Source of the DNA: Sphingobacterium siyangense
GTDB lineage: Bacteria > Bacteroidota > Bacteroidia > Sphingobacteriales > Sphingobacteriaceae
Length of the DNA stretch: 64,000 bases
Direction: 5' to 3'
NCBI RefSeq assembly: GCF_007830445.1
Contig: NZ_VLKR01000002.1
Location: 1-64,000 of the forward strand
Positions 52,810 to 62,334 of this stretch are shown here, piece by piece. A program made the translations under genes and the position numbers. How positions within the stretch are numbered: position 1 is the first letter of the stretch; each line of letters begins with the position of its first letter. The notes beneath the pieces are model-generated. The model was not told where the DNA came from and did no database searches. It was given only the letters and a program-made list of their open reading frames with translations.

Positions 52810-53784
52810 CTAACCAATAAGACTTCTGATTTCGACTTCGTCTGCTTTTATCTGAGCTTTCATTTCTTCAAGCGAGTCAAACCGTTCATCATGTCGGATA
52901 AAATGAAGGAACTTGACACGTAGTGTCTTGCCGTAAATATCCTGATCGAAATCGAATAGGCTGATTTCAATAGCACGATTCATCCCATCAACAGTGGGCC
53001 TGGTCCCTATATAGCCCATACCTTTCGCAATTGAAACCGGACTTTCCTCTTTATACTCCCCTGTAGTGATGTTTTGGATATGATTATAGATATATACCTC
53101 AACAGCATAAATACCATAGGCCGGTATGAGTTTATGAGGTTCGTGAACCTGCAGGTTTGCTGTTGGAAATCCGATTGTACGCCCAATTTGGTCGCCTCTA
53201 ATAACAGTTCCCGTTAATTCGAAAGGATAGCCTAAATAGAGGTTAGCCGTTCTTATATCGCCCTTTATAAGCGCTTCACGTACTCGTGTGGAGGATACTG
53301 CAATATCGTTGATATCCTGTTCTGGAATTTCGTCAACACTGTAGTCAAATATAGATGCAAACTGCTCTAAATCGCCCATAGTACCCTTTCGATCTTTTCC
53401 AAAATGGTGATCATAGCCTATCACAATCTTTTTTGTACCCAATTTGCCTACAAGAACATTACTAATATATTCTTCCGGAGTCTGATTTGAAAAATCACGG
53501 GAAAAAGGAATGATAATTAAGTGGTCAATTCCCACTTTACTCAATTGACTGACCTTTTCTTCGATATCGTTGATTAGGCGTAAACTATCATCATCTGGAT
53601 TGATAATCAATCGTGGATGTGGGAAAAAAGTAAGCAAAATTGTCTCACCATTAATTTTATGAGCTGCTTCCTTTAAGTGAGCCAATATTTTTTGATGGCC
53701 AATATGAACACCATCGAAAGTACCGATGGTTACAACTGCATTTTCAACTGGTGAGAAATCATCTAAACTTCTGTAGATTTTCAT
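52810..53784 (-). CDS. ribF: RibF, riboflavin kinase/FAD synthetase
   Basis: Makes FMN, then FAD. 324 aa. The N-terminal adenylyltransferase domain has VTIGTFDGVHIGHQKIL (GxFDGxHxGH), GYDHHFGKDRKG and VSSTRVREAL. The C-terminal kinase domain has RTIGFPTANL and the later RAIEISLFDFDQDIYGKTLRV. Last gene of the ftsX-DUF3098-uppP-truB-ribF cluster. ribD at 1 kb feeds the same cofactor path. Confidence 0.97.
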   Translation of the reverse strand: MKIYRSLDDFSPVENAVVTIGTFDGVHIGHQKILAHLKEAAHKINGETILLTFFPHPRLIINPDDDSLRLINDIEEKVSQLSKVGIDHLIIIPFSRDFSNQTPEEYISNVLVGKLGTKKIVIGYDHHFGKDRKGTMGDLEQFASIFDYSVDEIPEQDINDIAVSSTRVREALIKGDIRTANLYLGYPFELTGTVIRGDQIGRTIGFPTANLQVHEPHKLIPAYGIYAVEVYIYNHIQNITTGEYKEESPVSIAKGMGYIGTRPTVDGMNRAIEISLFDFDQDIYGKTLRVKFLHFIRHDERFDSLEEMKAQIKADEVEIRSLIG

Positions 53785-53839
53785 TTATAGGAGTTTTTGC
53801 AAAAATAAGATAAAGAATCAATAAAATGGGAGGGTAAAG

Positions 53840-54562
53840 TTATTTAATGATTTCTTTATGACGTTTTATTTCAGCGATAAGTTGTTCTAGATTCCAGGCA
53901 TTTTCTACCGAATAATCTCCACTTTTGGTGCGTCTTAAAGAACTCAGATGTGATCCACTCTGTAAGATTTTTCCAAAGTCATAGGCCAATGATCTAATGT
54001 AGGTTCCTTTTGAACAGGATATGCGAAAATACACGTTGGGAAGCTCGATCTTTTCAATGAGAAAGCTATTGATGCGTACCTGGCGGGATTTTATTTCAAC
54101 CTCTTCGCCACGACGGGCCTTTTCATAGACGCGTTCACCATTAATTTTTATGGCTGAATGGGCTGGAGGAAACTGCTGAATTTCGCCTTCAAAGGATTTT
54201 GCTGCTTCGAAGATCATTTCCTCTGTGATGTGATCGATTGGAAATGTTTCGTCAATCTCTGTTTCCAGATCGTAAGAAGGCGTTGTCGCTCCTAATGTGA
54301 TCGAACCTGTATATTCTTTGTCTTCAGCTTGGTAGCTGTCTATTTTTTTTGTTAGTTTGCCAGTGCAGACAATGAGCAGGCCGGTCGCAAGTGGATCTAG
54401 AGTTCCTGCATGACCGACTTTTAATTTTAATGGCTTGATTGAGTTTCTAACTTTACCAACAACATCAAAACTTGTCCATGTTAAAGGTTTATCGATCAAC
54501 AACATTTCTCCTTCAGCAAAGTTGAACTTTGCTGAATTTTCACTAACCTCTATATTTTCCAT
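53840..54562 (-). CDS. truB: TruB, tRNA pseudouridine-55 synthase
   Basis: Forms pseudouridine 55 in the T-loop of tRNAs. 240 aa with the opening GEMLLIDKPLTWTSFDVV, the catalytic Asp in VGHAGTLDPLATGLL, TKKIDSYQAEDKEY and the RISCSKGTYIRSLAYD segment. It is short because the C-terminal PUA-like region is reduced, as in other Bacteroidota. It lies 55 bp upstream of ribF and 9 bp after uppP. Confidence 0.96.
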   Translation of the reverse strand: MENIEVSENSAKFNFAEGEMLLIDKPLTWTSFDVVGKVRNSIKPLKLKVGHAGTLDPLATGLLIVCTGKLTKKIDSYQAEDKEYTGSITLGATTPSYDLETEIDETFPIDHITEEMIFEAAKSFEGEIQQFPPAHSAIKINGERVYEKARRGEEVEIKSRQVRINSFLIEKIELPNVYFRISCSKGTYIRSLAYDFGKILQSGSHLSSLRRTKSGDYSVENAWNLEQLIAEIKRHKEIIK

Positions 54563-54571
54563 CCGAAGATT

Positions 54572-55366
54572 TTAGATAATTTGTAAACTATGGCCCGAAA
54601 GTAGGAGGGCAAGAATAATAACACCAACGATGATTCGGTACCAACCAAATGCTTTAAAACCATATTTGGTCAAAAAGCCAATAAAAGACTTAATGGCTAC
54701 AATTGCAACAACGAAACCAATTAGATTTCCAATAATAAGCAAATTAAGTTCTTCTCCTGTGAAGGTGTTACCTTCTTTAAAAAACTTTAAAAGCTTTACT
54801 GCAGAAGCACCAAACATCATAGGCAAAGCAAGGAAAAAGGAAAATTCCGCAGCAGCTTTACGGGTTAGTTTCTCAGCCATACCGCCAATAATTGTACTTG
54901 CAGATCTTGAGGTACCCGGGATTAATGCAAGACATTGGTATACCCCGATCATAAAAGCTTGTTTGTAGGAAACCTTGTCCGAATCTTCAACAGTTGGTTT
55001 GTTGAACCACTTGTCAACGAAAAGTAGCACTACGCCGCCGACTACCAACATCACTGCGACCATTAAAGGACTCTCTAATAATGCATCAATATAATCGTTG
55101 AATAGCAAGCCCAACACAGAGGCCGGAATCGCCGCAATAACCAATTTGTAATAAAATGAAAGCGTTTTAAAAAAACGTTTGTAGTATAATACCAGAACGG
55201 ATAATATGGTGCCTAACTGGATCACAATTGTAAACAATTTGACAAATGCCGATGGTTGAATACCCATTAAGGCAGTAGCAATGATCATATGACCTGTCGA
55301 AGATACAGGCAAAAACTCCGTTAATCCTTCAATGATAGCAAGGATGATAGCTTCAATAATAGACAT
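54572..55366 (-). CDS. uppP: UppP, undecaprenyl-diphosphatase
   Basis: Recycles the undecaprenyl carrier for peptidoglycan synthesis. 264-aa BacA-type membrane enzyme with about eight helices, ALIxGLTE-like motif AIIEGLTEFLPVSSTGHMI and PGTSRSASTIIGGM, both with catalytic residues. In the operon between DUF3098 and truB. Confidence 0.96.
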   Translation of the reverse strand: MSIIEAIILAIIEGLTEFLPVSSTGHMIIATALMGIQPSAFVKLFTIVIQLGTILSVLVLYYKRFFKTLSFYYKLVIAAIPASVLGLLFNDYIDALLESPLMVAVMLVVGGVVLLFVDKWFNKPTVEDSDKVSYKQAFMIGVYQCLALIPGTSRSASTIIGGMAEKLTRKAAAEFSFFLALPMMFGASAVKLLKFFKEGNTFTGEELNLLIIGNLIGFVVAIVAIKSFIGFLTKYGFKAFGWYRIIVGVIILALLLSGHSLQII

Positions 55367-55388
55367 CTGTTTGAAATAAGATTATGCT

Positions 55389-55628
55389 TTAGTTGGATTT
55401 GTTTTTGGGGCGGTATAGAATTGCCGCAAATCCTATCGCAAACCCGAGAACAACAACAATAGGGGCCAAGGTAATCTTGGTAAAACTATAGATATCAGTT
55501 TCACCAGACATCAATGTAAAGCCTATGATTACAATAGCTAAACTCGCTATGAACAGTTGGTAATTTACTTTGGAGAATACAAATGAACCTTTGTTGACTG
55601 ATTCAGTAGATTTCTTTATTTGAGCCAT
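55389..55628 (-). CDS. DUF3098 family membrane protein
   Basis: 79 aa with two helices (YQLFIASLAIVIIGFTLM and APIVVVLGFAIGFAAIL) and the conserved loop SGETDIYSFTKIT. DUF3098 is a Bacteroidota family that follows ftsX and precedes uppP; a role in cell division or envelope growth is suggested only by this order. It starts 2 bp after ftsX. Confidence 0.92.
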   Translation of the reverse strand: MAQIKKSTESVNKGSFVFSKVNYQLFIASLAIVIIGFTLMSGETDIYSFTKITLAPIVVVLGFAIGFAAILYRPKNKSN

Positions 55629-55630
55629 TT

Positions 55631-56509
55631 TTATCTGTATAAATCGTTAGATTGTGCCTTTAAATATTTTGTTACTGCGAAATAGGTGCTAAGTCCCGAA
55701 ATGAGAATTCCAATCAAGATTACTCCTAAAAAGATCACCGCAAATTCGAACCAGTTGCGTAAAAAGACCAGTTCTGGTATTTGCTGTTGTGCAAATTTCA
55801 GCGTTAAAATGAGGAGTAAAATCGCGATCAAAGATCCCAGTAAACCATGAATGATGCCATACGTTATAAATGGTTTACGAATAAAGTTTTTAGTAGCCCC
55901 AATCAATTGCATACTTTTGATTAAGAAACGTTGTGAATAGATCGCAAGACGTATCGTATTGTTGATTAAAGCTACGGCGATAATCAATAAGATAACCGCA
56001 AAAGCAAGAACAATCATTCCGATGATGCGTACGTTTTTGTTGACCATGTCAATTAATGACTCTTGGTATACAACTTCTTTAATTTTATTGTTTTTGGAGA
56101 TCTTTTCAATAAAAGTTTTAATGCTATCTGTATTGGCATAATTCTCTTTCATGTAAACATCCAAAGAAGGTAGAAGTGGGTTATGTCCCAAATATTGTAC
56201 GAAATCCTCACCAAGATCTTCTTTCAAGTTTTTTGCAGCCAATTCCTTACTAATATATTCGGTGCGAAGCACGTAGGGATCTTTTTCCAGGTCTTTTTGT
56301 AGAGAAAGGACATCACCTTCACTTGTGCCATCATTTACGATGACATTTAAGACGATATTTTCCTTAACGTATTTCGAAAGATTTTTAGCGTGCACCAAGA
56401 GTAATCCCAACATACCTGTTACCAACAACACGAGAGCGATACTGATAACCGTAGATACATATACAGATTTTGTTTTTCTTTTTTGTGTGCTTAATTCGTA
56501 TTCTGACAT
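55631..56509 (-). CDS. ftsX: FtsX, cell division permease-like protein
   Basis: 292 aa from ATG 56509. One N-terminal helix (STVISIALVLLVTGMLGLL), a periplasmic domain (about 50-165), and three C-terminal helices (IIGMIVLAFAVILLIIAVALI and following). With FtsE it links divisome state to peptidoglycan hydrolases; ftsE is not adjacent. It heads the five-gene cluster. The near-consensus box TACTTTCG at 56537-56530 lies about 20 nt before the ATG. Confidence 0.93.
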   Translation of the reverse strand: MSEYELSTQKRKTKSVYVSTVISIALVLLVTGMLGLLLVHAKNLSKYVKENIVLNVIVNDGTSEGDVLSLQKDLEKDPYVLRTEYISKELAAKNLKEDLGEDFVQYLGHNPLLPSLDVYMKENYANTDSIKTFIEKISKNNKIKEVVYQESLIDMVNKNVRIIGMIVLAFAVILLIIAVALINNTIRLAIYSQRFLIKSMQLIGATKNFIRKPFITYGIIHGLLGSLIAILLLILTLKFAQQQIPELVFLRNWFEFAVIFLGVILIGILISGLSTYFAVTKYLKAQSNDLYR

Positions 56510-56727
56510 AATAAGCAAAAATTTATTTGCGAAAGTAACTATTTGAGTGGAAGATTTCGAATTAATCTTGTAATTACTTTGATAAAAATCAATTCGAAGG
56601 CTGTTTTCTTCCTATGTTTAATTAACTTTTCAATACTATAATTTATTGTTCAAACTACAAAACTTTTATCACATTTCAGTATTAAAATCGTAATTTCGCA
56701 AGTCATAAAAATTCCTTACGAATAAAA

Positions 56728-59511
56728 ATGGAGTATAATCACAAATCATTAGAGAAAAAGTGGCAAAAGTTTTGGGCGGATCATCAAACGTATAAAACGT
56801 CCGATACGCATCAAAAGCCAAAATACTATGTATTGGATATGTTTCCTTATCCTTCCGGAGCGGGGCTGCACGTTGGTCACCCGCTGGGATATATTGCTTC
56901 GGACATCTTTTCAAGATATAAACGTTTGAAAGGTTTCAATGTATTGCATCCGATGGGATATGATTCTTTTGGACTTCCTGCAGAGCAATATGCCATTCAA
57001 ACTGGTCAGCATCCTGCAGTGACGACTGAGGTAAATATCAATCGGTACCGTGAGCAAATGGATAACATTGGGTTCTCTTATGATTGGAGTAGAGAAGTAC
57101 GTACTTCTGATCCGTCATATTATAAATGGACACAATGGATTTTTATGAGATTGTTTGATTCTTGGTATAATAAGGAATCCGATAAAGCTGAACCGATCGA
57201 AACGTTAATCGCGAGGTTTGTTGCAAGTGGTTCAACTGGCATTTCAGCAGTTTCGGATGAAGATGTCTTGGAATTCAGCGCTGACGAATGGAAATCTTTG
57301 GATGAAGAAAAACAGCAGCGGGAATTGTTGAAATATCGGATTGCTTATTTGCGTGAAAGTACAGTAAACTGGTGTGCTGCTTTAGGTACGGTATTAGCGA
57401 ATGACGAGGTAATCAACGGTGTCTCTGAGCGTGGTGGTTATCCTGTGGAGCAAAAGAAGATGATGCAGTGGTCTATGCGTATTACTGCTTATGCGGATCG
57501 TTTATTGAAAGGTTTGGATACCATTGATTGGCCAGAACCTTTGGTTGAAATGCAACGTAACTGGATCGGAAAATCGGTAGGTGCCTCGGTGAAATTTCCC
57601 GTACCACAATTAAATACAGCAATTGAAGTGTTTACGACGCGTGTAGATACTATATATGGTGTTTCATTTGTCGTTTTGGCTCCAGAACATGAATTGGTTG
57701 CAGCATTGACTACCCCTGAGCAGCAAACAGAAGTAGACGCCTATATCGAGAAAACTTCGAAAAAATCTGAATTGGATCGTATGGCTGATACAAAAACAGT
57801 CTCTGGTGCTTTTACTGGTTCTTACGCTAAACATCCAATTTCTGGACAGGATGTACAGATTTGGATCGCGGATTATGTACTTGCTGGTTATGGCACAGGT
57901 GCTGTAATGGCTGTTCCTAGTGGCGATCAACGTGACTATGTGTTTGCTAAACATTTCACTCTTCCTATTATTCCTATTTCGGATACTCAAAATATTGAAG
58001 AAGTAGCTGATCCAAATAAAGATGGAAAATACATCAATTCCGATTTTATCAATGGTATGACTTACCAAGAGGCGGTTCCTGCTTTGATTGCTAAATTGGA
58101 AGAATTAAAATTAGGTAAAGCGAAAATAAACTTCCGCATGCGTGATGCTATTTTTGGGCGTCAGCGTTATTGGGGAGAACCCGTGCCTGTCTACTTTAAA
58201 AATGGATTACCTTATTTAATTAAAGAAGAAGAATTACCGCTCTTATTGCCCGAAGTTGATAAATATTTACCAACGGAATCGGGTGAACCTCCATTGGGAA
58301 GGGCCAAAGATTGGAAATATGAAGATCAATATGAGTATGAATTGAGTACGATGCCGGGATGGGCAGGCTCCTCATGGTATTGGTTTAGATATATGGATCC
58401 AAAAAATGAAGGTAATTTTGCATCCAAAGAGGCTGTGGATTATTGGAAAGCCGTAGATTTATATATCGGTGGTTCTGAGCATGCTACTGGACACTTGTTG
58501 TATTCGCGTTTTTGGAACAAGTTCTTGAAAGATTTGGGTTACCAAAATGAGGAAGAGCCATTCCGCAAATTGATTAATCAAGGCATGATTCAAGGGCGCT
58601 CTAATTTTGTGTATCGTGTACTTGATGACGAAGGGAGAGGTACAAATCAATTTGTGTCTTATGGATTAAAAAATGAATACAAAACTATTCCTTTACATGT
58701 AGACGTGAATATTGTTCATAATGATGTGCTGGATTTGGAAAAATTCAAAAACTTCAGGCCGGATTTTGCAAATGCTGAATTTGTATTGGAAAATGGGAAG
58801 TATATCTGCGGTAGTGAGGTGGAGAAAATGTCTAAATCCAAATTCAATGTGGTCAATCCTGATGATATTATCGAATCCTATGGAGCAGATACATTGCGTC
58901 TATACGAAATGTTTTTAGGGCCTTTGGAGCAGGCTAAGCCTTGGAATACAAATGGTATTGAAGGGGTTTATAAGTTCTTACGTAAAGTATGGCGACTGTT
59001 CCACGATGCTGAGGGTAATTTTAGTGTTTCCAATGAAGATCCATCCAAAGCAGAGTTTAAAGCCTTACATAAAATTATCAAAAAGGTGGAAGATGATATT
59101 GAACGTTTCTCATTCAATACTTCTGTTTCAGCATTTATGATCTGTGTCAATGAATTGACTGAGTTGAAATGCAATAAAAGACAGATATTGGAACAGCTCG
59201 TCATTGTTCTTCAGCCTTATGCACCACATATTACGGAAGAGTTGTGGGCGCTGTTGGGTAACGACGCCGGTACACTTTCTTACGCTTCATATCCTGTGTT
59301 CAAGGCAGAATATTTGGTTGAATCTGAATTTGCTTATCCGGTATCTTTCAATGGTAAGATGAAATTCAATTTATCATTACCGCTTGATTTAGATCAAAAA
59401 GCAGTAGAAGATACGATTAGAGCACATACTGATGTACAACGGCATTTAGATGGGAAGGCAATCAAAAAGATTATTTTTGTCAAAGGAAAAATAATCAATA
59501 TCGTGATTTAA
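56728..59511 (+). CDS. leuS: LeuS, leucyl-tRNA synthetase
   Basis: Charges tRNA-Leu. 927-aa class I enzyme with the HIGH motif variant in [16 protein letters not shown], an insertion near 150-200, an editing domain (about 270-460) and the KMSKS motif in [19 protein letters not shown] near residue 700. The anticodon-binding domain follows ([29 protein letters not shown]). A variant -7 box TAATTTCG (56691-56698) lies 29 bp upstream. It is longer than the 860-aa E. coli type, as usual in Bacteroidota. Confidence 0.97.
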   Translation: MEYNHKSLEKKWQKFWADHQTYKTSDTHQKPKYYVLDMFPYPSGAGLHVGHPLGYIASDIFSRYKRLKGFNVLHPMGYDSFGLPAEQYAIQTGQHPAVTTEVNINRYREQMDNIGFSYDWSREVRTSDPSYYKWTQWIFMRLFDSWYNKESDKAEPIETLIARFVASGSTGISAVSDEDVLEFSADEWKSLDEEKQQRELLKYRIAYLRESTVNWCAALGTVLANDEVINGVSERGGYPVEQKKMMQWSMRITAYADRLLKGLDTIDWPEPLVEMQRNWIGKSVGASVKFPVPQLNTAIEVFTTRVDTIYGVSFVVLAPEHELVAALTTPEQQTEVDAYIEKTSKKSELDRMADTKTVSGAFTGSYAKHPISGQDVQIWIADYVLAGYGTGAVMAVPSGDQRDYVFAKHFTLPIIPISDTQNIEEVADPNKDGKYINSDFINGMTYQEAVPALIAKLEELKLGKAKINFRMRDAIFGRQRYWGEPVPVYFKNGLPYLIKEEELPLLLPEVDKYLPTESGEPPLGRAKDWKYEDQYEYELSTMPGWAGSSWYWFRYMDPKNEGNFASKEAVDYWKAVDLYIGGSEHATGHLLYSRFWNKFLKDLGYQNEEEPFRKLINQGMIQGRSNFVYRVLDDEGRGTNQFVSYGLKNEYKTIPLHVDVNIVHNDVLDLEKFKNFRPDFANAEFVLENGKYICGSEVEKMSKSKFNVVNPDDIIESYGADTLRLYEMFLGPLEQAKPWNTNGIEGVYKFLRKVWRLFHDAEGNFSVSNEDPSKAEFKALHKIIKKVEDDIERFSFNTSVSAFMICVNELTELKCNKRQILEQLVIVLQPYAPHITEELWALLGNDAGTLSYASYPVFKAEYLVESEFAYPVSFNGKMKFNLSLPLDLDQKAVEDTIRAHTDVQRHLDGKAIKKIIFVKGKIINIVI

Positions 59512-59528
59512 CCCACTCAATACAGTAT

Positions 59529-59565
59529 AAAAAGCCGTTTTATCGATAGGATAAAACGGCTTTTT
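59529..59565. terminator. Bidirectional terminator after leuS
   Basis: 16-bp perfect stem (59529-59544 with 59550-59565), A5/T5 flanks, 5-nt loop. It touches the stop codon of the convergent GNAT gene. Confidence 0.92.
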
Positions 59566-59846
59566 TATGCCAATACATCTTGAAAAGCTATTGTTTTATC
59601 GAAGATAGCTTTCGCATAGGGACAATTTGGGATAATTTTGGCGTCATTCTTTCTGGCATAGTCAACAGCCTCCAGTACCAATTTTTTTCCCACACTCATT
59701 CCCTGATACTCATCGTAGACTTCTGTATGATCAATGGAAAACTCATGATCGTTTTGCCAGGTATACTCTAAAATTCCGGCTTCATTATTTTCAACTTCTG
59801 CAATAAAATTGCCTCTTTCGTCCCTTTCGATGTTTCTTATTTCCAT
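59565..59846 (-). CDS. YjdJ-type GNAT acetyltransferase
   Basis: 93 aa, the short GNAT form. It has HTEVYDEYQGMSVGKKLV, the acetyl-CoA binding turn, and the diagnostic KIIPNCPYAKAIFDK end. Members with this Cys-Pro motif acetylate unknown small substrates. Convergent with leuS. Confidence 0.88.
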   Translation of the reverse strand: MEIRNIERDERGNFIAEVENNEAGILEYTWQNDHEFSIDHTEVYDEYQGMSVGKKLVLEAVDYARKNDAKIIPNCPYAKAIFDKTIAFQDVLA

Positions 59847-60113
59847 AGTTTTTTTTAAAAATAACGTCCAAATGATCTTTTTGTTTTATGGAATTTTTCA
59901 ATTTTGTGATCGAAATAAATCTTGTTTAAAAAGATCGAAAGATCGATGGGCTTCAGATAACTGACTGTTATCAGGGTCCATTGTACGCGACTAGGTTTAG
60001 ACAAAAAATTATGAACTGGATATTCGTGTTTAAAGTCGAAGAAACGAATCGGTTCCAGGTTAAGATCACTTTGTACAGGATCGCTCAATATCCCTTTTTT
60101 AAAGAATTTTTTG

Positions 60114-60121
60114 TACCTTTG
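60114..60121 (+). promoter_or_regulatory. -7 element of the cold-shock-domain gene
   Basis: TACCTTTG, exact TAnnTTTG, predicting a leader of about 90 nt before the ATG at 60218. Long leaders are common for cold-shock genes; no clear fold was assigned. Confidence 0.5.
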
Positions 60122-60217
60122 CAATTATCTCCTTAGAACACATCGCATTTTTATCTTTTCAACGAAGCTCTAAAGGTCCGTAACCTCCTCGGGAACATTT
60201 ATTTTAATCCATATTGA

Positions 60218-60643
60218 ATGAGCAAAAGCCAAATTACATTTAACAAAAAAGAACGAGAAAAAAAGAAACTACTCAAAAAACAACAAAAAATTGAGAAAAA
60301 AGAATTCAACAAAACAAACAACGACAAGGGGAAATCTTTGGAAGAATTGTTTGCTTATGTTGATGAACATGGGAATATTTCAGATAGACCTGCGATAAAA
60401 TTGAAAGAAGGGGAGAGTCCAAGCATGGCCTCAAATCATCATGACGAGTATTCCTTCGGAAAAGTTGTCCATTACAATAACGACTCCAACTATGGGTTTA
60501 TTAGAGACAACGAAACTCAGCAATCTATTTATTTCAATGACCGTCTTGCTGGACAGAAATTGAACCTGAATCAGAAAGTGAAGTTTAAATTTAAAAGTGC
60601 TAAACAAGGTGCTCAAGTCACTGAAGTCTTGATCGAGTATTAG
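60218..60643 (+). CDS. Cold-shock-domain protein with basic N-terminus
   Basis: 141 aa. Residues 1-45 are a Lys/Glu-rich charged helix (SKSQITFNKKEREKKKLLKKQQ). The C-terminal half is a cold-shock fold with GKVVHYNNDSNYGFIRDNET and a modified RNP1-like segment (SIYFNDRL). It is a Bacteroidota type of single-strand RNA/DNA-binding protein and probably an RNA chaperone. Confidence 0.88.
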   Translation: MSKSQITFNKKEREKKKLLKKQQKIEKKEFNKTNNDKGKSLEELFAYVDEHGNISDRPAIKLKEGESPSMASNHHDEYSFGKVVHYNNDSNYGFIRDNETQQSIYFNDRLAGQKLNLNQKVKFKFKSAKQGAQVTEVLIEY

Positions 60644-60683
60644 CTGAAAAAGTACTCTTAAACGAGTATTGATGATTATAAGG

Positions 60684-60730
60684 CCTTTTGTTTGATGTCA
60701 GGGTATTTGGAGTCAAACAAAGGTTTTTTA
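60684..60730 (+). terminator. Terminator of the cold-shock-domain gene
   Basis: CCTTTTGTTTGA pairs with TCAAACAAAGG (one bulged T), then TTTTTT. Confidence 0.8.
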
Positions 60731-60940
60731 CATTTATTCGAATGCCTGCTTTCCCGCTAATGGTATTCTTAATAAAGAGAGGCTTCCTGCAGTTTCAGCA
60801 TTTAAATCGCTTTCATTAATCGCTCTTGAGAGCGAAAAGAGTTTTTCCCTACCGGTATAATTTCACGATTACCTTTACAGAAAAAGTTCAATTTTTAGAA
60901 TTCCCCTTTATTGTGAATATGTCGTTGATCTAATTTTGAT

Positions 60941-60980
60941 GTGATCTGTCTACTTTTTACGTGATTTGTATACTTTTTAT
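60941..60980. repeat. Two tandem 20-bp repeats
   Basis: GTGATCTGTCTACTTTTTAC (60941-60960) and GTGATTTGTATACTTTTTAT (60961-60980) agree at 17 of 20 positions. Possible paired binding site or short duplication. No gene is nearby that clearly uses it. Confidence 0.7.
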
Positions 60981-61060
60981 GCTGTCCTTCTGAGGTTACC
61001 CTTGTCGTTTTGTGATATTTTGCCTTAAATGCTGTTGATTCTACGTTGTCTTCTAAGAAT

Positions 61061-61516
61061 TTATAAGGTAAATTTCTGCTTATTGTTCCTCTCTCGGATA
61101 AGTTGATGATTTTTTTTGATATAGAAGGATTGATGGAAACAGAAATAAAATAACCCTCCAGCAAAGTAAGCTGCGGCGTCAGCAATATCTCCGGTATTAT
61201 AAGTGGTACATTGAGGCATGATCCATTCAAAAAGTAAGGAGGTGAAGAATGAAATTATCCAGATTTGGTAAAGCGGATAACCATGGGCTCTGCCATTGTT
61301 GAATACATAACTACCTACTATAGATGAACAATGGATAATAATCGGTACAAAAACGAAATCAGTCAGCCAGTCGTTTAGGAAGGGGATAGGGAAATGATTA
61401 GCCCGAGTAAATCGAATAAAGAACCAACAAAACCAGTAGAAGATAAATAAGCCGTCAAACAGCTCCCTACTTAATGAGCGAAGGAAACGGCGATTAACAT
61501 TGCTATAGCACCACAT
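61061..61516 (-). CDS. Small polytopic membrane protein
   Basis: 151 aa with about four helices. NHFPIPFLNDWLTDFVFVPII and the segment WIISFFTSLLFEWIMPQC, then DIADAAAYFAGGLFYFCF, resemble Bacteroidota proteins often named magnesium citrate secondary transporter, a label with little support. The ATG at 61516 lies 46 bp inside the preceding 61-aa gene; a later non-ATG start is possible. It is probably translated by coupling. Confidence 0.65.
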   Translation of the reverse strand: MWCYSNVNRRFLRSLSRELFDGLFIFYWFCWFFIRFTRANHFPIPFLNDWLTDFVFVPIIIHCSSIVGSYVFNNGRAHGYPLYQIWIISFFTSLLFEWIMPQCTTYNTGDIADAAAYFAGGLFYFCFHQSFYIKKNHQLIRERNNKQKFTL

Positions 61517-61656
61517 GCCATTAAAGTTAAAAACATAAAGAAAGCAGTCTGTTTACCGAATTTCTTCCAAGAACTGTCGTTTGGATGAGCTGGGATTAAA
61601 GTTTGTTTTAATTCGATGTATTGCCTTTTTAGCCAATTTCCCGTTGATTTTTCCAT
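61471..61656 (-). CDS. 61-aa single-helix membrane protein divergent from tetR
   Basis: MEKSTGNWLKRQYIELKQTL, then a charged segment and one hydrophobic helix (TAFFMFLTLMACGAIAMLIA). It is the first gene left of the tetR palindrome, whose left arm carries a minus-strand -7 box, so it is probably the main target of the regulator. Its 3' end overlaps the next membrane gene. Confidence 0.65.
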   Translation of the reverse strand: MEKSTGNWLKRQYIELKQTLIPAHPNDSSWKKFGKQTAFFMFLTLMACGAIAMLIAVSFAH

Positions 61657-61680
61657 GTATTATGATCTTATTTTTAGTTT

Positions 61681-61720
61681 ATGATGCAAAATTAGAACAA
61701 CTGTTCTAATTTTGCATCAT
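61681..61720. promoter_or_regulatory. 40-bp perfect palindrome with divergent -7 boxes
   Basis: Arms 61681-61699 and 61702-61720 are perfect 19-bp inverted repeats separated by AC. Each arm contains an outward-facing TAATTTTG (minus 61694-61687; plus 61707-61714). The right arm overlaps the tetR ATG (61719). It is the obvious operator for a dimeric TetR repressor controlling both directions. Confidence 0.85.
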
Positions 61721-62300
61721 GAATACGAAAGAAAAAATTATTGTGGGCGCGTTGAAGCTTTATAATCGTGATGGTATACGTACGGTAACAACGCGTCAAA
61801 TTGCTCAGGAACTGAATATAAGTGCCGGTAATCTTCATTATCATTTTAAACATACCGAGGATATTATTTTTCAACTTTTCCAATTATTGCAAAATGAGTA
61901 TGAAAAGATGATTTTGAAGCCTGAAGATGATGCAAGCACATTTCGCCAGGTGCTGGATAGTTTTATTGATGGCTCTTATGCGCTGATATCGAAATACAGG
62001 TTTATTTTTGAGAATTTTGTTGAAATTTGCAACTGGATCCCCAGTATTGCAGAAGCTTACAGAAATTTGGTGACACAGCGTGAAGAGCAACTTGTCTCTC
62101 TATTTTTGTATTACGCTGAGTTAGGCATGTTTCGTTCTGATATACCCTTGGTAAATTTACAGGGGTTCGTGCGCCAACTTCTTATCATTTCAGATTTTTG
62201 GAGCTCAAGCTATGCTGTTTTGGCTGCACACCAAAATGGAAATCCACTGGAAGATTATAGACAGACGATTCATACGGCCTTTTATCCATATCTTCTTTAA
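61719..62300 (+). CDS. TetR-family transcriptional regulator
   Basis: 193 aa. The N-terminal helix-turn-helix has GIRTVTTRQIAQELNISAGNLHYHFKHTEDII, a standard TetR DNA-binding region split over residues 20-50. The C-terminal ligand domain is helical. The ATG lies 4 nt after its own -7 box and inside the palindrome, so autorepression of a leaderless transcript is likely. The ligand is unknown. Confidence 0.93.
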   Translation: MNTKEKIIVGALKLYNRDGIRTVTTRQIAQELNISAGNLHYHFKHTEDIIFQLFQLLQNEYEKMILKPEDDASTFRQVLDSFIDGSYALISKYRFIFENFVEICNWIPSIAEAYRNLVTQREEQLVSLFLYYAELGMFRSDIPLVNLQGFVRQLLIISDFWSSSYAVLAAHQNGNPLEDYRQTIHTAFYPYLL

Positions 62301-62334
62301 AGGAACGGGGCAAATTGAATCGCTCCTTGGATTG

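Larger units (their letters stand above)
60644..61060. other. Intergenic region after the cold-shock gene
   Basis: 417 bp. It contains the cold-shock gene terminator (60684-60730), a small TCGCTCT/AGAGCGA hairpin near 60820-60836, and two tandem copies of a 20-bp unit (60941-60980). An ORF at 60895-61230 overlaps the real membrane-protein gene in another frame and is not accepted. Confidence 0.6.

Noticed and set aside
57664..58068. 134-codon ORF antisense to leuS
   Set aside because: Lies wholly within a clear leuS reading frame; a codon-composition shadow.
59855..60124. 89-codon minus-strand ORF between the GNAT and cold-shock genes
   Set aside because: It has no ATG (only TTG), its start overlaps the opposite-strand promoter, and I recognise no motif. 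Its codon use looks plausible, so a decayed gene remains possible.
60895..61230. 111-codon minus-strand ORF
   Set aside because: Half of it overlaps the better-supported membrane protein gene in another frame, and its product is low in domain-like features.
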